Assembly (NCBI GenBank): GCA_947039395.1
Contig: CAMQYS010000011.1
Span: 1-54,386, forward strand
Reading direction: 5' to 3'
Origin: an uncultured Deferribacteraceae bacterium
GTDB lineage: Bacteria > Chrysiogenota > Deferribacteres > Deferribacterales > Mucispirillaceae
DNA: 54,386 nt
The translations under genes were made by a program, and so were the position numbers. Of the stretch, positions 18,345 to 27,149 are shown piece after piece (within the stretch, counting starts at the first letter, position 1; every line of letters begins with the position of its first letter). Under the pieces are notes generated by a model. The model had not been told where the DNA came from. It saw only the letters and a program-made list of their open reading frames with translations, and ran no database searches.

Positions 18345-19037
18345 GTGGATATTGATAATTTAGACTATTTTAATAAAGATGATCTAATTAAAATCCAGAA
18401 TGAATTAATAAGTAAAGTATCGAAGAAGAGTATGATTGGTTCTATTAATTATATAGCTGGTGTTGATCTTGCATATTTTAGTAAGAGTGATAAAGAGTAT
18501 GCTGTTTGTGTGATCGTGATATTAGATTATAGAACTCATGAAGTTATAGAGATTATATCAGAAGTTGATGAAATAAAATGTCCGTATATCTCAGGATATT
18601 TATCGTTTAGAGAGATTCCATTATTTTTAAAAACAGATAAGCGAGTAGTTAATACTCCAGATGTTTATATATTTGATGGAAATGGATATCTACATAAAAG
18701 ACATATGGGGCTTGCTACTCATGCAGGTATATTACTTGATAAACCTACGATAGGAGTTGCAAAAAGTTATTTTAAAACAGAGGATACAGATTTTGTTATG
18801 CCGATAAATGAGAGTGGTTCGTATAGTGATATTATTATAAATGATGATATTTACGGTTGTGCATTTCGTGCACATAAAGATGTGAAACCTATTTTTATTT
18901 CTACAGGAAATCATATAGATTTAGACACAGCAAAAAATATAGTTTCAAGTTTAATAACAGATGAAAGCAGAGTACCTATCCCTACACGACTTGCCGATAT
19001 TGAAGCAGGTAGAGTTAGAAAATTGATCGTTGAGTAG
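18345..19037 (+). CDS. nfi: Endonuclease V (deoxyinosine 3' endonuclease)
   Basis: Endonuclease V nicks DNA one base 3' to deoxyinosine, starting repair of deaminated adenine. The family motifs are in order: AGVDLAYF with catalytic Asp at residue 41, YISGYLSFRE, DGNGYLHKRHMGLATHAG and KPTIGVAKS. The last part is IPTRLADIEAGRVRKL. A length of 230 aa is normal. Start GTG 18345 follows GAGGTG; the ATG at 18337 is out of frame. A repair gene among immunity-type genes is unexpected, and whether it belongs to the island functionally is unclear. Confidence 0.88.
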   Translation: MDIDNLDYFNKDDLIKIQNELISKVSKKSMIGSINYIAGVDLAYFSKSDKEYAVCVIVILDYRTHEVIEIISEVDEIKCPYISGYLSFREIPLFLKTDKRVVNTPDVYIFDGNGYLHKRHMGLATHAGILLDKPTIGVAKSYFKTEDTDFVMPINESGSYSDIIINDDIYGCAFRAHKDVKPIFISTGNHIDLDTAKNIVSSLITDESRVPIPTRLADIEAGRVRKLIVE

Positions 19038-19074
19038 ACAGTTTAGATATGTAAGTTTATTATTTTAAGGAGAT

Positions 19075-19204
19075 AGATTTACGACACAAAAATATATATT
19101 GCAAAAATTTATAGATTTATTTAATGAAGCTGATGCTGAAAAATTTTCAGAACTTTATTCAGAGAGGATACAGGGATAAGCTTAGTTTCTCAAACAAGAA
19201 AGAG
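19075..19204 (+). pseudogene. NTF2-like gene fragment with lost start
   Basis: A strong ribosome site AAGGAGA (19066-19072) sits before ACG 19081, where an ATG would be expected. The peptide TQKYILQKFIDLFNEADAEK resembles the first helix of NTF2/SnoaL-like proteins. Small indels then move the reading between frames (FSELYSE, then DTGISLVS). I read it as a truncated relic. Confidence 0.4.
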
Positions 19205-19264
19205 TAGGTGATTACTAAAATGTTTGACTATAATAATTATGTGTTATTAATAAGAGAGGATAAA

Positions 19265-19750
19265 ATGTTGGCAAAACAGAGAGGCAAAAAAAGAAAGCTT
19301 AAATCACTTTTAAATTATATAGATGGGTTTGTACCGTTTTTAGAAACAGATGAAAAGTACGAACATTTTCATGTACCATGCAGTAGAAGCTTTATAGATA
19401 GTCCAAAAACTAAATTAAAACTTAAAGCTATGTTTTTAGAAAAATGGCTTAAAACAACTGAAAAATTTATAGAGATAAGTAAAATAAAATCATTACCATT
19501 TTGCAAAATAGTTGCAGTTACGATTGAAGATGATTATTGGGGATCACAGATAATAATTTTTTACTCTAAAGATTATTACGATAATTTTTTTAAAAGAAAT
19601 GATAAGTATCAAACATGGACAGAGGTAGATAACAGACCATCATTTATTAAACAACATGGACTTACTACACCACTTACAGAAAGGTGTATTAAGGAAACAG
19701 TTATTGATGATGATTATGAAGAGAGTAGCTTTATGTGGGTTTACTCTTAA
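19265..19750 (+). CDS. DUF3916 family protein
   Basis: The protein has 161 aa from ATG 19265 (GAGAGGAT before it). GTG 19208 and ATG 19220 are in-frame alternatives. The DUF3916 pattern is clear: KRKLKSLLNYIDGFVPF, then YEHFHVPCSRSFIDSPKTK, FCKIVAVTIEDDYWGSQIII, and a C-terminal ETVIDDDYEESSFMWVY. The domain's function is unknown. It sits in the array with other immunity-like genes. Confidence 0.75.
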   Translation: MLAKQRGKKRKLKSLLNYIDGFVPFLETDEKYEHFHVPCSRSFIDSPKTKLKLKAMFLEKWLKTTEKFIEISKIKSLPFCKIVAVTIEDDYWGSQIIIFYSKDYYDNFFKRNDKYQTWTEVDNRPSFIKQHGLTTPLTERCIKETVIDDDYEESSFMWVYS

Positions 19751-19813
19751 TACTATCTTGATCTACATATAAATTTCTGTAACGTAAAAAATATGAATTG
19801 AGGGTTGATAATT

Positions 19814-20458
19814 ATGCAACTAAATGCAACGTTGATACATGAAAGGATAGCGATCTTTATGAGAAACACCTTGCCTGATTTTACTTGTAATAAATCTATT
19901 AAAATTGCACAAAGAAAAAGTGATGCAAGAATTGATTATATCGGTTGGTCGGTTGGCAGGCGATATGGCGATAGTTATTTTGTAAGTTTTCACAGTAAGA
20001 TAAGTCATAGAGCAATTGATCATCTATATGATAAAATATTTGAAATCAGCTCAGAGCATGATCGGTATATATCTAAACATTATAATCAGTGTATATTTCA
20101 CCATTTTGATTTTATAGGAAAGTTTAAAGTTACAAATCAGCAAGAGTTAGATGATGCTTTGAACCGTCTTAGTGGATATTTGAAAGACGATCTTGAATGT
20201 TTTTTTAACAGTTTTAAATCGGATAATGATTACTTAACATACCTTTGCAATAAGGATTTGTTTTTTAGTTGGAGTGAAGTATTTGCATTGAAACGGATTT
20301 TATTATGTTTAAATATTGATAGAAAACTCTTGATAAAAACGCATCAATTTAATCTGTCTTTATGGGAAGATAGAACGGACAATTCTTACTCTAAACCGTA
20401 CTTAGATGGGCTTAAAAAAATCGCAAAATATTTTCCAGATGTAGAGTTTGTAATATAA
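19814..20458 (+). CDS. Hypothetical protein, island member
   Basis: This is a soluble protein of 214 aa. ATG 19814 was chosen over TTG 19805 because GAGGG lies ten bases upstream. Segments include YIGWSVGRRYGDSYFVSFHS and a helical C-terminal half (FFSWSEVFALKRILLCLNID). No signal peptide or catalytic motif was recognised. Confidence 0.6.
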   Translation: MQLNATLIHERIAIFMRNTLPDFTCNKSIKIAQRKSDARIDYIGWSVGRRYGDSYFVSFHSKISHRAIDHLYDKIFEISSEHDRYISKHYNQCIFHHFDFIGKFKVTNQQELDDALNRLSGYLKDDLECFFNSFKSDNDYLTYLCNKDLFFSWSEVFALKRILLCLNIDRKLLIKTHQFNLSLWEDRTDNSYSKPYLDGLKKIAKYFPDVEFVI

Positions 20459-20487
20459 AAAATAATGAAAACATACGAGGTTGAGAT

Positions 20488-20757
20488 ATGAGATTTCCAT
20501 TTAAAGATTCTGAAGATGTAGCGGTTTTTGCTTGTTGTCATATTATAGATGAAGGTGCAGATATCTGTTACGTTAGCCACGATGAAGATGATGGCGCATG
20601 GCAATTCTTATGTGATAGAGATAATCACGAAGATTTTGAAGGACGAGTTATATCACTTAAAGAAGCGTTTGAAATTGATAACTCTATAGGAGAGTTAGCA
20701 GATCTGAAACTAGGTTGTGAAGCGGTTAGAGATGGCAAAACTCTGTCTTGGAAATAA
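20488..20757 (+). CDS. Small conserved protein, Imm33/DUF2185-like
   Basis: This acidic protein has 89 aa. The central ICYVSHDEDDGAWQFLCD, followed by VISLKEAFEIDNSIGELADL and GCEAVRD, matches a widespread family of small proteins that I associate with immunity-type DUF2185/Imm33. That name needs a profile search. ATG 20488 follows GAGGTTGAG. The role is inferred from family resemblance and context. Confidence 0.6.
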   Translation: MRFPFKDSEDVAVFACCHIIDEGADICYVSHDEDDGAWQFLCDRDNHEDFEGRVISLKEAFEIDNSIGELADLKLGCEAVRDGKTLSWK

Positions 20758-20911
20758 TATAAACGTAACATGATTAAGAGTGTTAAATTGATAATAATAT
20801 TGTTTTATCCTTAATTTATTCTATAATATAGATGTAGTTATACAGATATAAAAATAAATAAAATATAAGTGTCTCTAAGTATAGTTACTATTTTATAAAT
20901 GAGGGATTGGT

Positions 20912-21490
20912 ATGAGCAGAGATCTATTTGTGAAATTTTTAAAAAAGTATGCTAAGAGTTCAGATACGATAGAACCGACTGAAGCTATACTAGACTGGTG
21001 TAGCGATAAATTGCCTAAAGTGTTATTAGATTTTTGGAGCGAGCACGGTTTCGGTAATTACGGTAATGGGCTTATAAAGGTGATTGATCCATCTAAATAT
21101 ATGAGCAGTTTCTACACATGGTTAGGTCGTAATGATTTTGATAAAATCCCGATACTTGTAACAGCGTTTGGAGATATATTTTACTACAGGAAACTATCTG
21201 AAACAGATAACGATATAAGTCTACTTAATATTCATCACCGACAAATATCTGTATGTACTTACAGTCTTGAAGAGTTCTTTGAAAAGTTTATAGTAGATGA
21301 TGAAGTAGCTAAAGAGGTATTAAAAGTAGATATATTTAATGAGGCGATTAAATTAAAAGGTGATCTTGCATTTGAAGAGATATTCTTCTTTACACCAGCA
21401 TTAATTTTAGGTGGTGGAGAGGATATTAAGCATATAGATAAAGGTGATGGTTTTACTCATCAACAGGTTTTATTTCAACTAGGAAATTAG
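20912..21490 (+). CDS. Tdi1-type (GAD-like/DUF1851) immunity protein
   Basis: The protein has 192 aa. The N-terminal GAD-like part contains KLPKVLLDFWSEHGFGNYGN, and the C-terminal DUF1851-like part ends FTPALILGGGEDIKHI and then HQQVLFQL. This two-part layout is that of Tdi1, the immunity protein against the type VI secretion DNase Tde1. ATG 20912 follows a GAGGGA ribosome site. No Tde-like toxin or T6SS gene is adjacent, so it looks like an orphan immunity gene. Confidence 0.72.
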   Translation: MSRDLFVKFLKKYAKSSDTIEPTEAILDWCSDKLPKVLLDFWSEHGFGNYGNGLIKVIDPSKYMSSFYTWLGRNDFDKIPILVTAFGDIFYYRKLSETDNDISLLNIHHRQISVCTYSLEEFFEKFIVDDEVAKEVLKVDIFNEAIKLKGDLAFEEIFFFTPALILGGGEDIKHIDKGDGFTHQQVLFQLGN

Positions 21491-21496
21491 AAGAGT

Positions 21497-21595
21497 ATGA
21501 ACGGCGAGATGAGTGATTTAACTGCTATTTTTTGGATGGTTAAAATTGATGAAAATAATTTCACTGTAAAATTTAATAATCTGCATGTGATGTAA
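21497..21595 (+). other. Very short ORF, doubtful
   Basis: ATG 21497 opens 32 codons (MNGEMSDLTAIFWMVKIDEN ...) with no clear ribosome site, directly after the Tdi1-like gene. It may be the start of a truncated gene rather than a real peptide. Confidence 0.2.
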
Positions 21596-21632
21596 GTGTT
21601 AGATAAGATTATGCTCATAATAAGAAAAATTA

Positions 21633-21962
21633 TTAATCATGATAGTCGAATGTAGTTTCTATTTCTACAACCTTTCTACAAATTACGTCATTCATATCAA
21701 TGTTATTGGACATTTCAACAATTAGCTGAAACAACTGTTGTTTTGCTCCAGCATCATCGAGCATACCTTCTTGTCTTATTATCCATAATAGCCAATAATA
21801 TTCGCTCAACCATAAATCTTCTTTTGAAAATCTATTAATTTTAGATAAAATTTCTGATTTATTTACAGATAAGAAGTTTAATATAAATTGTTCATCAGAA
21901 ATATTCTCTGATTTTTTATAACTAATAATAGAATTCAAATGTTTTAGCTCAAATAAAATCAC
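21633..21962 (-). CDS. Hypothetical protein (minus strand)
   Basis: This helical soluble protein of 109 aa is one of the few genes of the island on the minus strand. GTG 21962 overlaps the TAG of an upstream coding remnant by one base and follows GAGGTG. Segments include SKEDLWLSEYYWLLWIIRQE. The family was not recognised. The tight overlap implies it was once the second gene of a two-gene unit. Confidence 0.5.
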   Translation of the reverse strand: MILFELKHLNSIISYKKSENISDEQFILNFLSVNKSEILSKINRFSKEDLWLSEYYWLLWIIRQEGMLDDAGAKQQLFQLIVEMSNNIDMNDVICRKVVEIETTFDYHD

Positions 21963-22105
21963 TATAATTTCACCTCTGCATCAAATATAATCTTTATGGC
22001 ATTGCACCGTATTCTTTGTTTTTCGTTATTATCAAAATAACCTGTACCATACATTATACAGCAATCATCTTTATAATTAAATCCAAAATATGTGAGTTTT
22101 ATATT
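21962..22105 (-). pseudogene. C-terminal remnant of a minus-strand gene
   Basis: Reading on the minus strand, about 47 residues (including YFGFNYKDDCCIMYGTGYFD and IKIIFDAEVKL) precede the TAG at 21962-21964. The frame is closed upstream by TGA at 22106-22108, with no start codon at a sensible place. It resembles the tail of a larger protein whose front was deleted. The downstream gene begins within its stop. Confidence 0.4.
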
Positions 22106-22214
22106 TCAGCTTGCATATTTTTGGTTTTAACATTTTGCACTACATATATTATTGATTTATTAATGGATCAATTTATTGTATAATTTTTATTAGTACTACG
22201 ATATGGAGTTTAAT

Positions 22215-24110
22215 GTGCAATCAAAATTTAATAGTATAATAGCTACTCATGAAAGTAGTTTAGTAGATGATAATAAGATATTTAATTTTCTAGGATATTT
22301 TAAATTGGTACTTATAGTGATACTACTGCTTACATGTTTCAAGGCGTATAGATCTAGTTATGAGTTGAGTTTTGTTATACCTAGTTTAGTAGAGTTTATT
22401 ACGCTCGTTGTTGTATGGGTATATCATTATAAGTTACAAGGACGAATAAAATACTCGCTAAAAATAATTGAAATAAATAAGCGACATTTAAGTCGTATAT
22501 CTGGCGATTGGATTAAGTTCGATGATATCGGTGAGGAGTTTATTTCAGTTAATCATCCGTACGCTAGTGATCTTGATATTGTCGGCAAGAAATCATTGTT
22601 TCAACTTTTAAATCTTACGAACACTTGGCACGGTAGGGTTGCGTTTGCGAATGATTTATTGAATGCGAACGGTGGGGATAGTATTAATGTAAACTACAAT
22701 GGAACAGATGCTAATGTAACTACTGATATGAATTATAATACAGCTTCTAATACGAACGATGATACAGTATACAATCAAAACTACAACACTACTGAAATAA
22801 ATTATAGACAACAAGCTATATTAGAACTTAGCGAGAACATCAAGTTTTCAAATAGTATCGAATATCAGACATCTAAAATAGGTATAAGTAACTCAATACA
22901 AAAGCTTGTGACTACTCTTAAAAATAAAGATATATTTCTTAAAAGTAAATTTCTAAAAATGATATTAAATTATCTACCTCTTATCACATTGCCATTGATG
23001 TTTATTGTTTCAACTTTTCAACTTAGTGAGTACTATATATTTGTAGCAGTAACTATCTCAACTTATTTGGTATTATGGGTTATCGGAGCATATAGAACTC
23101 AAAAATATCTAAAAGATTTAGATGATATCCCCTCAAAACTTAAGGCATATAGCTGTATGATTAAATTAATTAGTGAGAGCGATTTCACTTCAGTTAAATT
23201 AGTTGATATCAAATCTAAACTTGTAACATCAACTTTATCTGCGGAACAGGCGATAAAAAGTTTAGGTAGAATATCAGATAGATTAAATGTTAAAGGCAAT
23301 GCGATTATCTACTTTCTTTTAAATGTTCTATCTTTATGGGATTACAGAACTGTGATTAAACTTGATAACTGGAAAGAAAGTTATGCAGATAAATCTGAAC
23401 AGTGGTTTTTGCTACTTGGAGAGTTAGAAAGTTTACTAAGTTTCTCAAACCTTGCAAATATTTGTAATAATGTTTCTATACCAACTGTTATGGATATTGA
23501 TAAGAGTATTAAGGCTGTTAAGGTAGGACACCCTTTACTTATAAATGAAAATAGGATTGATAATGATATTGAGATTAATGATAAAATATTAATTATCTCT
23601 GGTTCTAATATGTCTGGTAAAACTACTTTTTTAAGAACTGTTGGAATTAATTTAATATTAGCACAAGCTGGCTCATTTGTATGTGCAGTTGAGATGAAAT
23701 TTTCACCTATGAAGATAATGACATCTATGAGAGTAGCAGATGATTTAAATGCAGGAGTATCTACATTTTATGCAGAGTTAAAACGTATTAGCGATATCGT
23801 GAAAGAGTCGGAAAAACATAAAGATACGATTTTTCTAATTGATGAAATTTTTCGTGGTACAAATTCAGAGGATAGATTAGTCGGTGCAAAATCAGTAATA
23901 TCAAAATTAAATGATTTTGGTGTTATCGGAATAATATCAACTCACGATTTAGAACTTTGTGATTTAGGTAACGATCACTCGCGAATTAGAAATTATAATT
24001 TTTCAGAGTATTATCAAGATAATCAGATACATTTCAGTTATAAAATAAATATGGGCAAATCAACAACAACTAATGCAAAATATTTAATGCAGCTGGTAGG
24101 TATTTATTAA
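22215..24110 (+). CDS. Membrane-anchored MutS-like ATPase
   Basis: The C-terminal third is a MutS-type ABC ATPase: Walker A GSNMSGKTTF at about residue 462, Walker B FLIDEIFRGTNSEDR, and the switch STHDLELC. Unlike MutS1 there is no mismatch-recognition domain. The N-terminus has two hydrophobic segments (about residues 25-75) and a second pair near 255-300, so it should be membrane-bound. An Asn/Thr-rich low-complexity insert lies near residues 150-195. GTG 22215 is preceded by GGAG (22205-22208) at ideal distance; ATG 22203 in the same frame lacks a ribosome site. Such short MutS homologues are known in many bacteria, but their role is not settled. Confidence 0.8.
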   Translation: MQSKFNSIIATHESSLVDDNKIFNFLGYFKLVLIVILLLTCFKAYRSSYELSFVIPSLVEFITLVVVWVYHYKLQGRIKYSLKIIEINKRHLSRISGDWIKFDDIGEEFISVNHPYASDLDIVGKKSLFQLLNLTNTWHGRVAFANDLLNANGGDSINVNYNGTDANVTTDMNYNTASNTNDDTVYNQNYNTTEINYRQQAILELSENIKFSNSIEYQTSKIGISNSIQKLVTTLKNKDIFLKSKFLKMILNYLPLITLPLMFIVSTFQLSEYYIFVAVTISTYLVLWVIGAYRTQKYLKDLDDIPSKLKAYSCMIKLISESDFTSVKLVDIKSKLVTSTLSAEQAIKSLGRISDRLNVKGNAIIYFLLNVLSLWDYRTVIKLDNWKESYADKSEQWFLLLGELESLLSFSNLANICNNVSIPTVMDIDKSIKAVKVGHPLLINENRIDNDIEINDKILIISGSNMSGKTTFLRTVGINLILAQAGSFVCAVEMKFSPMKIMTSMRVADDLNAGVSTFYAELKRISDIVKESEKHKDTIFLIDEIFRGTNSEDRLVGAKSVISKLNDFGVIGIISTHDLELCDLGNDHSRIRNYNFSEYYQDNQIHFSYKINMGKSTTTNAKYLMQLVGIY

Positions 24111-24140
24111 TTGTTTTATCAACTATATCAATAAGTATTA

Positions 24141-24183
24141 TCTCTAATATTTATATTTAAATAATAACTATAAATATTAGAGA
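24141..24183. terminator. Perfect 15-bp inverted repeat after the mutS-like gene
   Basis: TCTCTAATATTTATA (24141-24155) and TATAAATATTAGAGA (24169-24183) form a long AT-rich stem just past the stop codon. There is no clean T run, so it may act as a terminator or only as an mRNA 3' hairpin. Confidence 0.45.
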
Positions 24184-24793
24184 GTTAATTGTTTAATAAA
24201 AGCAATATAATCTTTTAAGTAATTTTAAGGTATTATATTTTTTAACTATCTATCAAGATCATGATATACATCATTAAAAATACTTTATAATCTATACCAC
24301 TCTACTGTTTTTAATATTTTGGTTACAACTTTAACACTATGTTTTATTTTATATATGAGTTACGATATAGCTATCTTCTAATAAGTTAATTAAATTACTT
24401 TAATAGATTATAGATATTTATTGCTTTATTAAGGGTTTATTTGAAATACTTTATAAATGAGGGTTATTCTTATTTTTGTAAAGTAATATTTTTTATCAGA
24501 TAGTTACAAATGTAAATGTAATATTGTTTTAATTTTAATTTAAATAATTTGAGATAACAGAAAGATATTGACATATATTCAAAACATTGTTACTTTTTAT
24601 TTAAAATATATATCAATTATGTTGTATTTTATATAGTTTTTGTTTCTTTAAAAATTACATTTATTGTTATCTGTTTTAAAGATATATTTTGTGCGACTAT
24701 ATATATGTTTTGATCTAACTTATTAATTATTTATGGATTAATATATTTATTGTGTTGCTCATGGGATTTTAAAAAAATATGCTTGGGGGTTGT
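24184..24793. other. 610-bp AT-rich gap before the SLC13 gene
   Basis: No ORF with a ribosome site was found. A promoter-like pair occurs at TTGACA 24568-24573 and TACTTT 24591-24596 (17-base spacer), about 200 bases before the transporter. It is only a weak candidate in such AT-rich DNA. Confidence 0.4.
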
Positions 24794-26197
24794 ATGAGAG
24801 TTAAATTTTTATCTAGTGCGAGGATATTCACATTAGTGACTTCATTCGTTCTGCTTTCCACTTCTTCTGCGTTTGCAGCAAAGTCAAAAGGTGTTTTACA
24901 GTTTACAACAGTTCCTGATGAGTATAAAGCGATTGCGACATTAGTAATATTGCTTTTAGCAGCGGTGTTATTTTTTACAGAAGTCATACCATTACCAGTA
25001 ACAGCGATGCTTGTTCCGATAACACTTTCTATTACGGGTGTAATTGGAGCTAAAGAAGCATTTGCTAATTTTGGTAATCAATGGGTAGTTATATTCATGG
25101 CTATGTTTATTGTTGGTCATGCTGTTTTTATTACTGGTTTTGCAGAAAAAATAGGTAATTTAACAATGGTTATATCAAAAGGTAGTGAGAAACGTCTTCT
25201 TATCTTTTCTATGGTTGTTGTTGGTCTTCTTTCAAGTTTATTAAGTAACACAGGTACTATAGTTGTTGCAATACCGATGATATTAGCAATGTGTTCATCA
25301 TCAAAAATAGATCCACGTAGAATTCTTATGCCAGTAGCGTTTGCCTGTTCAATAGGTGGAACTATAACATTAGTTGGAACACCACCTAATGGTTTTATCA
25401 ATACACAGCTTGATATTATTCCAGGTATTGAGCCGTTCGGTTTTTTTGAGTTTGCGTTAATAGGTGTTCCATTGTTTTTAGTAACGATAGGTTTATACAC
25501 TCTTCTTGGTGATAAAATCCAACCTAAATCATTGCCAGCAAGTGATGGTTCTAGTGCTTTAGATGAGTTTGAAGGTAAAGATAGCGATGGGAAATCTCAC
25601 TATCGTTATAATAAGATGCCAGTTGCGACAGTTATTTTTGCAGGTATAATTATTTTTATGGCTACGTCATGGTTACCGTTAATTGTTGCAGCGATGTTAG
25701 GTGCGTGCTTAATGATTATAACACGTTGTATTACGATGAAAGAGGCGTATGAGGGTATTGATTGGACAACTATCTTCTTATTTGCAGGTATGTTATCAAT
25801 GAGTACAGCTATGGATAAGTCGGGTGCTGCGAAACTGGTAGCAGATATCGTAGTAAGTAATATTTCATCACCATACCTGTTACTAGCTGCGGTATGTTGT
25901 ATAACAGTTCTTATAACCAATTTTATGTCAAACACTGCTACAGCAGCGTTAATGGCACCTCTTGCTATACCAATAGCTCTTGGTGCGGGTATATCTCCAT
26001 TACCGATGGCAATGGGGATAGCGATGTCAGCATCGGCATGTTTTTTAACTCCAGTTGCTACTCCACCTAACACTATTATTTTAGGTTATGGTCGATATAG
26101 TTTTGTTGATTATATTCGTTACGGTTGGATATTACAGGTTGTTGCAGTTGTAACAATAGTTGGACTTGTTCCATTAATATGGCCATTCATGCCTTAA
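24794..26197 (+). CDS. SLC13 (DASS) family anion/dicarboxylate transporter
   Basis: This polytopic inner-membrane carrier has 467 aa and about a dozen hydrophobic segments. Two internally similar halves each carry an SNT motif: LSNTGTIVVAIPMI near residue 150 and MSNTATAALMAPLA near 385. These are followed by LVGTPPNGF and PVATPPNT loops, as in the DASS/SLC13 fold. Substrates of the family are C4-dicarboxylates, citrate or sulfate, and which applies here cannot be told. ATG 24794 follows GGGGGTTG and gives a signal-like leader ending SAFA-AK. A terminator follows. Confidence 0.85.
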   Translation: MRVKFLSSARIFTLVTSFVLLSTSSAFAAKSKGVLQFTTVPDEYKAIATLVILLLAAVLFFTEVIPLPVTAMLVPITLSITGVIGAKEAFANFGNQWVVIFMAMFIVGHAVFITGFAEKIGNLTMVISKGSEKRLLIFSMVVVGLLSSLLSNTGTIVVAIPMILAMCSSSKIDPRRILMPVAFACSIGGTITLVGTPPNGFINTQLDIIPGIEPFGFFEFALIGVPLFLVTIGLYTLLGDKIQPKSLPASDGSSALDEFEGKDSDGKSHYRYNKMPVATVIFAGIIIFMATSWLPLIVAAMLGACLMIITRCITMKEAYEGIDWTTIFLFAGMLSMSTAMDKSGAAKLVADIVVSNISSPYLLLAAVCCITVLITNFMSNTATAALMAPLAIPIALGAGISPLPMAMGIAMSASACFLTPVATPPNTIILGYGRYSFVDYIRYGWILQVVAVVTIVGLVPLIWPFMP

Positions 26198-26231
26198 GTA
26201 AGTATGTAGTTTAGGATATTTATAATATATT

Positions 26232-26275
26232 AACCTGCTATCTATAAGTAATATATAGGTAGCAGGTTTTTGTTT
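26232..26275 (+). terminator. Rho-independent terminator after the SLC13 gene
   Basis: AACCTGCTATCTATA (26232-26246) pairs with TATAGGTAGCAGGTT (26254-26268) with one wobble pair, followed by T-rich sequence. Confidence 0.85.
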
Positions 26276-26376
26276 TATTGGTACTTAGATATATATTCGA
26301 TTATATCCCTTCAATTTCTAATAATGTAATATCGGTTAAGAGTAGATACAAATACAAATATTTAAGGTGTAGCTTT

Positions 26377-26841
26377 ATGTTTAAAGATATGAAACAGTAC
26401 CGTAGTTTCACAAAAATAATATGGGATCGTAGTGCAGTGATTTACTATGCAATGATATTATTATCGTCGATATTGATATCAGCAAGTGTAGTGTTTATAC
26501 GGTTTAATAGCGATATATCTATTGAGTTGCTGTTTATAATCATTTCATACACGTTATTTTACTCATTTTTGATATCAATAAATAAGTATACATTTACTTT
26601 AGGTTTACTGTTTGGTGTTATCAACCCTTATATCAATTTAGAGTTTATTAATAGCTATACTCTTCTAGTTGTTCTAATAGTTGTCTCAATTGTAGCTATT
26701 TATATAAGAGTTTACTATGCATCAGATGATTCTAATAGACGTAAGGGACAGGTATTTGGATTTATAACTGTTCTTTTTGCTATAGGACTTAGATTAAAAT
26801 ATCAGAATTATCAAGATATAAATATTTTATTTATTTTTTAA
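26377..26841 (+). CDS. Small multi-pass membrane protein, unknown
   Basis: The protein has 154 aa from ATG 26377 (AAGGTG upstream); the longer frame begins inside the preceding terminator and is unlikely. About four hydrophobic segments follow a short basic N-terminus (MFKDMKQYRSFTKIIWDR). No family was recognised. It is monocistronic between a terminator and a non-coding gap. Confidence 0.6.
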   Translation: MFKDMKQYRSFTKIIWDRSAVIYYAMILLSSILISASVVFIRFNSDISIELLFIIISYTLFYSFLISINKYTFTLGLLFGVINPYINLEFINSYTLLVVLIVVSIVAIYIRVYYASDDSNRRKGQVFGFITVLFAIGLRLKYQNYQDINILFIF

Positions 26842-27149
26842 TATTATCATTTTTTTAACAAAAATATAACAATATCATTTGTTGGTTTATTTTTCAATTT
26901 TCTATTAAAAAGCCTTTATTTATATGGTATTTACGATGGTTGTTATTGCTATATATATATGTTAATAGGTGTGTATTAGCTATTTAATTAATATTATACT
27001 ATTGATACACTGGGATAAATATGTTAGATTACAAAACGATATTCATTTATAGTATTTTTTTTGATAAAATTTATATTTCGGTTCATTTTAAATTCAAAAC
27101 TTCTTTTAATTTATTCTAAATGTTTTAAATATGTATTGGAGGCGGTACA
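26842..27149. other. Gap with presumed promoter of the lactate operon
   Basis: About 300 bases of AT-rich sequence without a gene. It must hold the promoter for the five-gene lactate operon, but I could not pick a convincing operator. Confidence 0.45.
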
